A stretch of DNA of 24,432 bases. It comes from Sulfitobacter sp. (GTDB lineage: Bacteria; Pseudomonadota; Alphaproteobacteria; Rhodobacterales; Rhodobacteraceae). The DNA is taken from contig JAGXHD010000115.1 in NCBI GenBank assembly GCA_024636395.1, positions 1 through 24,432 of the forward strand. The letters are read 5' to 3'. Under the pieces are notes generated by a model. The model was not told where the DNA came from. It did not search any database and saw only the letters and a program-made list of their open reading frames with translations. Position 1 is the stretch's first letter. Each line of letters starts with the position of its first letter. A program made the position numbers and the translations under genes. Below are positions 1-7,279 of the stretch, one piece after another.

Positions 1-1
1 C

Positions 2-2065
2 ATCGAAGCCGTTCTAACGGCTGCCGACATCAAGGGGCGGAACGTCTTCGGGGTGATCCCGCAGTTCATGGACCAGCCGGTCTTTGCAGAACATGAGGCG
101 CGGTTTAGGGGCGAGGCGGTCGCGGCGATCGTTGCAGCCCCCGATATCGTAGCGGCCTTTGATCCCGAGGATTTTCCCGTGACATGGTCTAAGCGCGCTG
201 CGGCGTGCGATATTGCGGCAGCCCAAGCGCCGGAGGCTGCCCAACTGCATGAGGGGCGCACGGGTAATGTCATGTGCGGTGGCTTCGTGACCTGCGGTGA
301 TCCTAAAACCGCCCTCGCCAAGGCCCACGCGTCCGTCGAGGGGCATTACAACAGTGGCTTTGTCGAGCATGCCTACATCGAACCCGAAGCGGGTTTTGCG
401 CAGATGGTGGGAGAGCGCGTGGAGGTGCATGCCTGCACGCAGGCCCCGGTGATGGACCTCGAGGCGCTCGAGATCATTCTAGGTATGGACAGATCGAAGA
501 TCAGGATCCTGCCGACCGCTGTTGGTGGCGGCTTCGGCTCCAAGCTCGATATCTCCGTGCAGCCTTTCCTCGCACTGGCTGCGCTCAAAACAGGCAAGCC
601 CGTGCGCATCTGCTACAGCCGCACGGAATCGATGCAAAGCACGACAAAGCGGCACCCTTCCGACATCACCCTGCGCATAGGCGCGGACGAGAACGGCAAG
701 ATCAGCGGCTTTGATTTCTTCGGGGCGTTCGATACTGGCGCCTACGCCAGCTGGGGCCCCACGGTCGCCAACCGCGTGCCGGTGCATGCGTCCGGCCCCT
801 ACCGGATCCCAGATTACCGTGCGGAATCAAAAGGCATCCACACCAATAATCCGCCTGCCGGTGCCTTTCGCGGCTTCGGCGTCCCGCAATCGGCTATCGC
901 GCAGGAGTGTCTCTTCGACGAGTTGGCCGAAAAGCTGGGGATGGACCCGCTGGAATTCCGTATCGTCAATGCTCTGGAGAACGGATCGCCTACTGTGTGC
1001 GGACAGGTGTTCGATCAGGGAGTGGGCATCGGCGCCTGCCTCAATGCGCTGCGCCCTGATTGGGAGGCGGAGCGTGCCGCCGCTGATGCGTTCAACAAGA
1101 CCGGCGCAAAGATCAAGCGCGGTGTGGGTATTGCTGCGGGCTGGTACGGATGTGGCAATACCTCCTTGCCCAATCCGTCTACCATCAAATCAGGCATCCG
1201 TGCCGATGGGCGCGTGATCTTGCATCAGGGTGCGATGGATATCGGGCAGGGGGCTAACACTGTCATCTCTCAGATCTTTGCGACCGCTTTGGGCGTAGAT
1301 ATTGCGGCTATTGATCTGGTGGGCCCTGATACGGACGTGACGCCCGACGCAGGCAAGACCTCCGCCTCGCGCCAGACCTATGTGTCAGGCAATGCAGCGA
1401 GGCTGTCTGGTGAGGCGCTGCGCGCGCGCATCCTCGAAAAGCTGAACGCGGGCGAGGATGCGGTGCTTGGCATCGAAGGTGCGACACTGATTGCGACAGA
1501 TACGGCGGGGGGACACGAGATCGCGCTCGGATCGCTGGCACAAGATTTTGAGGGCTTCGTTTTCCGCGCGGAGGAAACCTATGATCCGCCCACCAAACCG
1601 CTCGATGAAAACGGGCAGGGCAGTCCTTATGCCCAGTTCGGCTATGCCGCGCATCTTGTTGTGGTGGAGGTCGATATGGATTACGGCACGGTCAAGGCCA
1701 CGAAGTTTGTGGCCGCTCATGACGTCGGCCTCGCGATTAATCCTATGCTGGTCGAAGGGCAGGTGCACGGCGGCATCGCCCAAGGTCTCGGGATGGCACT
1801 GATGGAAGAGTATATCCCAGGCCGGACCGAAAACTTGCATGACTATCTGATCCCCACCATCGGGGATATCCCGCCCATCGAGACAATCATCATCGAGGAG
1901 CCGGACGCGCACGGGCCATATGGCGCCAAGGGTCTGGGAGAGCATGTGCTGATCCCGACCGCCCCCGCGATCCTCAATGCGGTTTACCACGCCACCGGCG
2001 TGCGCATCCGGCAGGTTCCTGCAACTCCCGCGCGCGTCCGCGCGGCCATTCTCGCTGGCACATGA
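2..2065 (+). CDS. Xanthine dehydrogenase-family molybdopterin-binding large subunit (5'-partial)
   Basis: Large catalytic subunit of a molybdenum hydroxylase, which inserts water-derived oxygen into an N-heterocycle or aldehyde. The frame is open from base 2 and already coding there, so the GTG at 53 is internal and roughly 70-100 N-terminal residues lie outside the window. Visible family marks are the cofactor loop VGGGFGSK (visible residues 174-181), GAFRGFGVPQS, a GQGANT loop, SASRQTYVSGNA, and GAKGLGE, whose Glu (near visible residue 647) fits the conserved active-site base. No FeS or FAD domain is present, so those subunits should be encoded upstream. It overlaps the next gene by 4 bp (ATGA). 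The following 6-hydroxynicotinate reductase-like gene makes a nicotinate-type pyridine carboxylate the best guess for substrate. That is inference: purine or aldehyde substrates cannot be excluded from sequence alone. Confidence 0.9.
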   Translation: MEAVLTAADIKGRNVFGVIPQFMDQPVFAEHEARFRGEAVAAIVAAPDIVAAFDPEDFPVTWSKRAAACDIAAAQAPEAAQLHEGRTGNVMCGGFVTCGDPKTALAKAHASVEGHYNSGFVEHAYIEPEAGFAQMVGERVEVHACTQAPVMDLEALEIILGMDRSKIRILPTAVGGGFGSKLDISVQPFLALAALKTGKPVRICYSRTESMQSTTKRHPSDITLRIGADENGKISGFDFFGAFDTGAYASWGPTVANRVPVHASGPYRIPDYRAESKGIHTNNPPAGAFRGFGVPQSAIAQECLFDELAEKLGMDPLEFRIVNALENGSPTVCGQVFDQGVGIGACLNALRPDWEAERAAADAFNKTGAKIKRGVGIAAGWYGCGNTSLPNPSTIKSGIRADGRVILHQGAMDIGQGANTVISQIFATALGVDIAAIDLVGPDTDVTPDAGKTSASRQTYVSGNAARLSGEALRARILEKLNAGEDAVLGIEGATLIATDTAGGHEIALGSLAQDFEGFVFRAEETYDPPTKPLDENGQGSPYAQFGYAAHLVVVEVDMDYGTVKATKFVAAHDVGLAINPMLVEGQVHGGIAQGLGMALMEEYIPGRTENLHDYLIPTIGDIPPIETIIIEEPDAHGPYGAKGLGEHVLIPTAPAILNAVYHATGVRIRQVPATPARVRAAILAGT

Positions 2066-3546
2066 TGAACGACAGCCCCAAACCCGAAAAAATCCGCTGC
2101 GATGCCTGCCCGGTGCTGTGCTATATCGCCGATGGAAAATCGGGCGCCTGTGACCGCTACGCTAATCATGGGGGCACACTGGTCCGTGTTGATCCGCTCA
2201 CTATTATCGCTGGTGGGGAGCAGGCTCTGGTACCATTCCTGCCGGAAGCCGGGGATGACTGGGACGGTGACATTATCAAAGGCTCCCGTCCCTTTATCAC
2301 GGCGGTGGGTGCCGGAACGACGTATCCCGATTACAAGCCTGCCCCATTTATCGTCAGTCAGGAAGTGGCAGGTGTCGATATGGTCACCGTGGTGACCGAG
2401 GGTATCTTCAGCTACTGCGGCGTGAAGGTGAAAATCGATACCGACCGTCATATCGGAGACGAGCGTGATATTGTCTATGCGGAAGGTGAGCCTATCGGCC
2501 ATGTGATGACGTCCGAGTACGGCTCCAAGATGCTGTCGCTCGGCGGGGTCGAGCATTTGACCGGCGGTAGCAAGAAAGAGGGCCGTATCACCTGTGATGC
2601 GCTCTTGCGGTTGTGCAACCGCGAGGCCGTGACGCTGCATGTCGGCGACGGGGATCACCAGGTCGAGCTGATCGTCGAAGCGGGCAAGGCGCCGGTTGTC
2701 GATGGTATCACTGAAAAACTGATGCGCGTGGGCTGCGGCTCGGCCACCATCGGGATGTTCGCCAAGAAGTGGCTCGGACATGTCGATGATGTGGTGGTTG
2801 TCGATGACCATATCACCGGTGTCCTGTCCGAGCATGAGGCGGGCAAACAGCTCGATATCCCGCCGACGGGGATCAAGATGCTGGGCCGCCGCTCCACGCC
2901 GGGCCGCTACTTCCAGGTGGCCAATCCCGGAACGGGTTGGGGTGGCACCGATATCGAGGATCCACTCACCATTCTCGGGCCGTTCAATGCCAAGGTCGCC
3001 AAGTCGGGCGGGCGCCTCTTCATGGTTTCCACCACAGGCGAGCAATATGCATACTTCGAGCTCGACGCCGATCTGGTGCCGCAGAAGAAAGAGACGCCGG
3101 AGCCGTTGAAAGCCTCCGCCGCACTCATCGCCGAGAATTGCGAGCCTTCCGTGTGCTCGGTCCTGTTCATGGGCGGGGCAGGCGGAAGCTTGCGTGCAGG
3201 CGTAACGGACAATCCGGTGCGGCTAACCCGCTCCGTCAAGGAGCAGCTAACCCATGTTTCATGTGGGGGGGCACAGGCCTATGTCTGGCCCGGTGGCGGG
3301 ATCACCGTGATGGTCAACGTCCTCGACATGCCCACGCAGTCTTTCGGTTACGTGCCCACGCCCGCGCTGGTGGCCCCCATCGAGTTTTCGCTCCGGGTCA
3401 GCGATTACGAGGCGCTGGGCGGGTACATGGATCATATCAGACCCGTCTCGCAGATCAGCCGGGAGGATGTGCGACATGTCGGCGAGAACCGGCAGGGCGA
3501 CAATCCGATGGCCGCGGAAAACTACCGCTGGGCCAAGGGATCCTAG
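2062..3546 (+). CDS. hnr: 6-hydroxynicotinate reductase family protein (Fe-S)
   Basis: Resembles the family named after E. barkeri Hnr, which reduces 6-hydroxynicotinate to 1,4,5,6-tetrahydro-6-oxonicotinate with ferredoxin. The 494-residue soluble protein opens with a four-cysteine motif, C13-x2-C16-P-x2-C20-x9-C30-x-R-Y, that looks like an iron-sulfur ligand set. Further cysteines (YCG, CDALLRLC, GCGSAT, NCEPSVC, SCGG) could hold another cluster. Glycine-rich stretches such as MGGAGGS and WPGGG suggest nucleotide or flavin binding, not proven here. The start overlaps the hydroxylase stop (ATGA); a second ATG at 2065 is equally possible. The UPF0280 gene follows after 5 bp. The family assignment is from recognition of the sequence. 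Its place between a Mo-hydroxylase and an enamidase locus supports ring reduction, but the true substrate may differ from 6-hydroxynicotinate. Confidence 0.75.
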   Translation: MMNDSPKPEKIRCDACPVLCYIADGKSGACDRYANHGGTLVRVDPLTIIAGGEQALVPFLPEAGDDWDGDIIKGSRPFITAVGAGTTYPDYKPAPFIVSQEVAGVDMVTVVTEGIFSYCGVKVKIDTDRHIGDERDIVYAEGEPIGHVMTSEYGSKMLSLGGVEHLTGGSKKEGRITCDALLRLCNREAVTLHVGDGDHQVELIVEAGKAPVVDGITEKLMRVGCGSATIGMFAKKWLGHVDDVVVVDDHITGVLSEHEAGKQLDIPPTGIKMLGRRSTPGRYFQVANPGTGWGGTDIEDPLTILGPFNAKVAKSGGRLFMVSTTGEQYAYFELDADLVPQKKETPEPLKASAALIAENCEPSVCSVLFMGGAGGSLRAGVTDNPVRLTRSVKEQLTHVSCGGAQAYVWPGGGITVMVNVLDMPTQSFGYVPTPALVAPIEFSLRVSDYEALGGYMDHIRPVSQISREDVRHVGENRQGDNPMAAENYRWAKGS

Positions 3547-3551
3547 CGGCG

Positions 3552-4412
3552 ATGGGCCCCACGGCGACGCTTCTACAAGGTGGCACGCATCTGCATTTGC
3601 AGCACGGGCCGATCGATCTTGTGATCGGTGCGTATGGCGCACGCAGGCAGGCTTTCGCGGCGGCCCGCCTGCGTTTTGCGACCGTGCTCGAAGAGCTGGT
3701 GGCGGAGCTTCCCGATCTGCGAGCGCGAATGTGCAGCGATACTCAAGTGCCGAGCGGTGCTGTCGCGCGCCGGATGCATGCCGCCTCCGCACCTCATTGC
3801 GAAGCGGAGTACCTGACGCGGATGGCCGCTGTTGCGGGCGCAGTAGCGGACGAGATCCTCGACGCCATGGTCGCGGCCGCCGATCTGCGCTGCGCTTTCG
3901 TGAACAATGGCGGCGATATCGCGCTGCATCTGGGCGAGGGAGAAAGCTTCACCGCCGGGATGATGGATCACGCAGGGCATCCTCTGGGCCGCATCAGTAT
4001 CGACGCCGCAGACCGGATCGGCGGCATCGCCACCAGCGGTCGGCACGGGCGCAGCCTCAGCTTTGGGATTGCGGACAGCGTCACGGTGCTGGCGCGCAAT
4101 GCCGCTCAGGCCGATGTCGCTGCGACGCTCGTCGCCAATGTGGTCGATCTGCCTCGCCATCCCGCGATCCAGCGGCGGCCTGCGTGTGATATCACCGACG
4201 ACAGCGATCTGGGGGCTTTGCCTGTCGTGACGGGTTGTGGCAAACTGTCAACGGAAGATTGCGAAACCGCGCTGGCCGTTGGTGTCCGTCGTGCGACACT
4301 TTTGACTGATCATGGCTCTATCAATGGCGCGGCCCTTTTTCTACAGGGCCACGCTTTTTCAACTTCGGGTCGGATGACCATGAACACACACAGGGACCTG
4401 CACCATGCCTGA
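3552..4412 (+). CDS. UPF0280 family protein (ApbE-like)
   Basis: The 286-residue product belongs to the uncharacterised UPF0280 family, a relative of ApbE (FAD:protein FMN transferase). Visible marks are VNNGGD (residues 117-122) and IATSGRHGRSLSFGIADSVTVLA beginning near residue 159, equivalent to the ATSG and terminal Asp-containing ADxVTVLA regions of ApbE. The first methionine that fits the family is at 3552, preceded by AAGGGA at 3535-3540; the open frame extends much further upstream only because it runs antiphase through the reductase gene. It starts 5 bp after the reductase stop and overlaps the next gene by 8 bp, so translation is probably coupled. A role in flavin handling for the neighbouring reductase is an inference; no activity is established for this family. 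Start at 3552 is favoured over other in-frame codons. Confidence 0.82.
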   Translation: MGPTATLLQGGTHLHLQHGPIDLVIGAYGARRQAFAAARLRFATVLEELVAELPDLRARMCSDTQVPSGAVARRMHAASAPHCEAEYLTRMAAVAGAVADEILDAMVAAADLRCAFVNNGGDIALHLGEGESFTAGMMDHAGHPLGRISIDAADRIGGIATSGRHGRSLSFGIADSVTVLARNAAQADVAATLVANVVDLPRHPAIQRRPACDITDDSDLGALPVVTGCGKLSTEDCETALAVGVRRATLLTDHGSINGAALFLQGHAFSTSGRMTMNTHRDLHHA

Positions 4413-4986
4413 CCTCTCGATCCGCAAGACCGCATTCTCGGTCGAGGAAATTTTCCACGAGGGCGGTCCCACACCCGCCAAGAGCCTGCGCCGCGCCTCC
4501 GCGATAGCGGTGATCACCAATCCCTTCGCCAGCCGCTACGAGCCGGATATCCAATGGTTCATGGAAGATCTGAAGCCGCTGGGCCTGAGCATGGCAACCC
4601 GTCTGGTCGAGCTGCTTGGTGGAGCGGACCAAATCGAGGGCTACGGCAAAGGCGCTATGGTTGGCGAGGCAGGCGAGCTGGAGCACGGTGCACTCTGGCA
4701 CGCGCCCGGTGGCTACGCGATGCGGGCGCTACTGGACGACTCGAACGCCATCGTGCCCTCGACCAAAAAGGTCACCGGCGTGGGCGGGCGTCTCGACGTG
4801 CCGATCACGCACATAAACGCGTCCTACGTCCGCAGCCATTTCGATTCCATGGAGGTCGGCCTGAACGACGCGCCGAAATCGAACGAGCTGGCGCTGGTTC
4901 TCGTGATGAGCACAGGCGCGCGGATTCATAACCGGTCGGGCGGGCTGGCGGCGCAGGACGTGATCGGGGAGGATGGATTGCGATGA
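4405..4986 (+). CDS. Amino acid synthesis family protein (PF06684, former DUF1185), copy 1
   Basis: A 193-residue protein of the AA_synth family, whose solved members have a chorismate-mutase-like fold but no proven reaction. Characteristic segments are ITNPFASRYEPD (near residue 37), YGKGAMVGEAGELEHGA (about 80-96), the KK of STKK, LDVPITH and YVRSHFDSMEVGLNDAP. It is plainly a paralogue of the next gene, which shares the same blocks in the same order. An SD-like AGGGA lies 8 nt before the ATG. It overlaps the UPF0280 gene by 8 bp and the second copy by 4 bp. Being sandwiched in an N-heterocycle catabolic operon suggests a role with the ring-reduced or ring-opened intermediate rather than in general amino acid synthesis; this is inference. 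Confidence 0.85.
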   Translation: MPDLSIRKTAFSVEEIFHEGGPTPAKSLRRASAIAVITNPFASRYEPDIQWFMEDLKPLGLSMATRLVELLGGADQIEGYGKGAMVGEAGELEHGALWHAPGGYAMRALLDDSNAIVPSTKKVTGVGGRLDVPITHINASYVRSHFDSMEVGLNDAPKSNELALVLVMSTGARIHNRSGGLAAQDVIGEDGLR

Positions 4987-5567
4987 AGGCGAAGATCAGA
5001 AAAATCGCGGTGAACCTCGAAGAAACACATGCTGAGATGGGCCGTGCCATATCGCCGCCCACGCGAAAGGCAGTCGCCGTCGCGGTGATCGAGAATCCCT
5101 TTGCGGGCAGCTATCAAGAGGATCTGACCGTGCTGATGGACATCGGGGCGGAGCTTGGTGCGCTGCTGGGTGCAAAATGTATCGAAGAGCTGGGCATCGC
5201 GCCCGAACAGGCACAAAGCTACGGTAAATCTGCGATGGTCGGTGAAAACGGCGAGCTTGAGCATGCCGCAGCGATCCTTCACCCCAAGCTGGGCGCGCCC
5301 CTGCGCGCGGCAGTGAGCAAGGGGGCGGCACTTGTCGCGTCTTCGAAAAAGATGGGCAGTCCCGGCCAAGTGCTTGACGTGCCGCTGGGCCATAAGGATG
5401 CGGCCTACGTGCGCAGCCATTTCGACGGCATTGAAGTGTGCCTGAACGATGCTCCGCGCCGGGATGAGATCATGGTGGCAGTCGCTGTGACGGACAGTGG
5501 CAGGCCGCTGCCCCGCGTCGGTGGGCTGAGCCACGCCGAGGCCGGGGGAGAAGACGGGCTGCGCTAG
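4983..5567 (+). CDS. Amino acid synthesis family protein (PF06684, former DUF1185), copy 2
   Basis: A 194-residue paralogue of the preceding gene, starting in an ATGA overlap with GGGGAGG about 10 nt upstream. The shared blocks are IENPFAGSYQED, SYGKSAMVGENGELEH, SSKK, LDVPLGHKDAAYVRSHFDG and NDAPRRDE, and both proteins end in GEDGLR. The middle helices differ markedly between the copies, so this looks like an old duplication with divergence. Translational coupling and equal length suggest a hetero-oligomer of the two chains, which is an inference. Copy 2 keeps segments such as HKDAAYVRSHFDG and NDAPRRDE that seem closest to the family pattern as I remember it; copy 1 may be the more diverged partner. 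No reaction can be assigned. Confidence 0.85.
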   Translation: MKAKIRKIAVNLEETHAEMGRAISPPTRKAVAVAVIENPFAGSYQEDLTVLMDIGAELGALLGAKCIEELGIAPEQAQSYGKSAMVGENGELEHAAAILHPKLGAPLRAAVSKGAALVASSKKMGSPGQVLDVPLGHKDAAYVRSHFDGIEVCLNDAPRRDEIMVAVAVTDSGRPLPRVGGLSHAEAGGEDGLR

Positions 5568-5587
5568 CTGGTGCGGCACCGGGCAGT

Positions 5588-5601
5588 TGCAGGCCCCTGC
5601 A
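5588..5601. promoter_or_regulatory. Inverted repeat upstream of the marR-like gene, possible operator
   Basis: TGCAGG-CC-CCTGCA is a perfect palindrome ending 20 bp before the preferred ATG of the MarR-type gene. The arms extend to CAG/CTG if one T (5587) is bulged. MarR proteins bind palindromes and often autoregulate, so this is a candidate operator. Six-base arms can also occur by chance, and no matching copy was found near the TRAP promoter. Confidence 0.3.
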
Positions 5602-5621
5602 CTGATGCGGTAGACACCCTC

Positions 5622-6065
5622 ATGTCAGATCCGATTGAACAAGATGACCCGCAGGCGGTCTACTCTCTGGATGAGCAGGTCGGATATCTTCTCCGGCTCG
5701 CAAGCCAACGCCATACGCTGATTTTCCAGCAGCATATTTCGGATGATCTGACCCCAACCCAATTCGCGACCCTTATCCGTATCGCGGAGCATGGTGAGGT
5801 GTCGCAAAATCATCTTGGCCGCTTGGCGGCGATGGATGTGGCCACCATCAAAGGTGTCGTTGACCGCTTGCGGGCCAAGGGTCTCGTACGCTCGACGCCA
5901 GATTTGCAAGACAGGCGCCGCTCCGTCATCTCGCTCACGCAGGCAGGCGAGCGGACTGCCCAAACCCGGCACGCCGAGGGCCACCTGATCACGCAAAAGA
6001 CCCTCGAGCCGCTTAATCCCGCTGAGCAAAAGACGCTCCTGGCACTTCTCAAGAAGATCTCCTGA
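5622..6065 (+). CDS. MarR family transcriptional regulator
   Basis: A 147-residue winged helix-turn-helix protein. The recognition region reads NHLGRLAAMDVATIKGVVDRL (middle of the protein) followed by the wing sequence DLQDRRRSVISLTQAG, the usual MarR DRRxxxxxLTxxG signature. The frame extends upstream to a GTG at 5571, but ATG 5622 (MSDPIEQ) gives the normal MarR length and leaves the 5588-5601 palindrome outside the coding region; neither start has a strong ribosome-binding site. It follows the tandem AA_synth genes on the same strand and its stop lies only 3 bp from the convergent enamidase stop. It is the only regulator in the window and is the natural candidate to sense a pathway aromatic or heterocyclic acid and control the left block, including the TRAP operon. 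The ligand is unknown. Confidence 0.9.
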   Translation: MSDPIEQDDPQAVYSLDEQVGYLLRLASQRHTLIFQQHISDDLTPTQFATLIRIAEHGEVSQNHLGRLAAMDVATIKGVVDRLRAKGLVRSTPDLQDRRRSVISLTQAGERTAQTRHAEGHLITQKTLEPLNPAEQKTLLALLKKIS

Positions 6066-6068
6066 CAG

Positions 6069-7232
6069 CTATCTGATGTGTTCGGGTAGCCGCGCGGCAG
6101 GCGGCGTGTTGCGCGACCGCTCGGAGCGCACGATTCCATCGATCACGGTCATGCCAACACCGGGTAGATTGCCCAGCTGCACGGATTCGAGCATTGTCTT
6201 GCCGGGCGCGTGTTGCGCCTGATCCAGAAACACAAAATCCGCGCACATGCCTTTTTCGATCAATCCGGTATCAAGTTTGCGCTGCCGTGCGGTATTGCCG
6301 TTGCCAAAGCAGAACGCCTGTTCCGCCGAAACATTGCCGAACGAGGACAGCATCGCAACCATACGCAGGATGCCCAGAGGCTGCACGCCGGATCCCGCAG
6401 GCCCGTCGGTTCCCAGAATAACCTGATCGAGCTTGCCCAATTCTCGCGCTGTGTTGAGCGCCAGAACAGCAGCCCGTTCGTTGCCGTTGTGTACGATCTC
6501 GAAAGCCGAGGAGCAACTCTCGCACAGGCATATGATCTGATCGTCGGGCAGGGCCGAATGGCCGCCGTTGATATGCCCGATCACATCTGTGCCCGTCTCG
6601 ATCACCATATCGGCGTCGATCAGGCCCGAGCCCGGGATAGAGGGCCCGCCCGTGTGGATGGTGCTTTGCATCCCGTATTTGCGTGCCCACGCGACCATCT
6701 GCTTGGCCGTGGTGCCGTCCTTAACGGTACCAAGGCCCACTTCGCCCAGCAGCTTGACGCCGGATCTCGCCAGATCTGCAAAGTCCTCCTCCACCATTCC
6801 CTGCTCGATCACTGGCGCACCGGCATGGACTTTGACGCCGGACGGGCGGAAGTTTTCGTACCAGCGCTGCGAGGCGATCGCCATGGCCTTGAGGCCGATG
6901 ATGTCCTTGGGGCGGCCCGGCATGTGGACCTCGCCCGCCGAGATCAACGTAGTCACCCCACCGTGCAGCGTGGAATCGATCCAGCCTAGCTGTTGCTGGC
7001 GCGGCGTATAATCGCCCACGACCGGATGGACGTGGCTGTCGATCAGGCCGGGCGCAAGCGTCACGCCGTGAGCGTCGATCAGTGTGGTGGCGCCGTCGCA
7101 GTCGAGATCCGCGGCAGAGCCCCATTCGGTGATCTTGCCGTCAATGGCGATCAGGCAATCCCCGTCGAAAATGGGCTCTTCGAGCTTACCGGACAGGATT
7201 TGCCCGATGTTCTTGATGACCAGTTTTTCCAA
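6069..7232 (-). CDS. ena: Enamidase-like amidohydrolase
   Basis: Binuclear-metal amidohydrolase that closely resembles, from memory, E. barkeri enamidase, which opens 1,4,5,6-tetrahydro-6-oxonicotinate to 2-formylglutarate and ammonia. Shared features are the start KNIGQILSG, HVHP with H67 and H69, GDYTPRQ, HGGVTTLISAG, PGRPKD, GEVGLGT with E164, HTGG with H193, GHINGG with H220, GTDGPAG with D276, and the tail SRNTPPA. These residues form a complete metal-binding set. The start is TTG with GGAG 6 nt upstream, giving 387 residues. It is the last gene of the TRAP operon, 47 bp after the large membrane subunit, and converges with the MarR gene. Together with the reductase it argues for reductive ring opening of a pyridine carboxylate. 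Exact substrate identity remains inferred. Confidence 0.85.
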   Translation of the reverse strand: MEKLVIKNIGQILSGKLEEPIFDGDCLIAIDGKITEWGSAADLDCDGATTLIDAHGVTLAPGLIDSHVHPVVGDYTPRQQQLGWIDSTLHGGVTTLISAGEVHMPGRPKDIIGLKAMAIASQRWYENFRPSGVKVHAGAPVIEQGMVEEDFADLARSGVKLLGEVGLGTVKDGTTAKQMVAWARKYGMQSTIHTGGPSIPGSGLIDADMVIETGTDVIGHINGGHSALPDDQIICLCESCSSAFEIVHNGNERAAVLALNTARELGKLDQVILGTDGPAGSGVQPLGILRMVAMLSSFGNVSAEQAFCFGNGNTARQRKLDTGLIEKGMCADFVFLDQAQHAPGKTMLESVQLGNLPGVGMTVIDGIVRSERSRNTPPAARLPEHIR

Positions 7233-7279
7233 GGCGATCTCCAGACTAATGGGGGTATGTGCCGAACGTGCACGGGGTT

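Noticed and set aside
2731..2748. GSAT in the reductase as an ApbE flavinylation site
   Set aside because: The required Asp is absent and the order is Gly-Ser rather than Ser-Gly before Ala-Thr, so it does not fit the known target motif.
1984..3045. 353-residue minus-strand frame opposite the reductase gene
   Set aside because: Antisense shadow with low-complexity His/Arg/Asp content; the plus-strand reductase is clearly the real gene.
2937..3551. Upstream extension of the UPF0280 frame
   Set aside because: The extension runs antiphase through the reductase gene and does not resemble the family; the protein similarity begins at ATG 3552.
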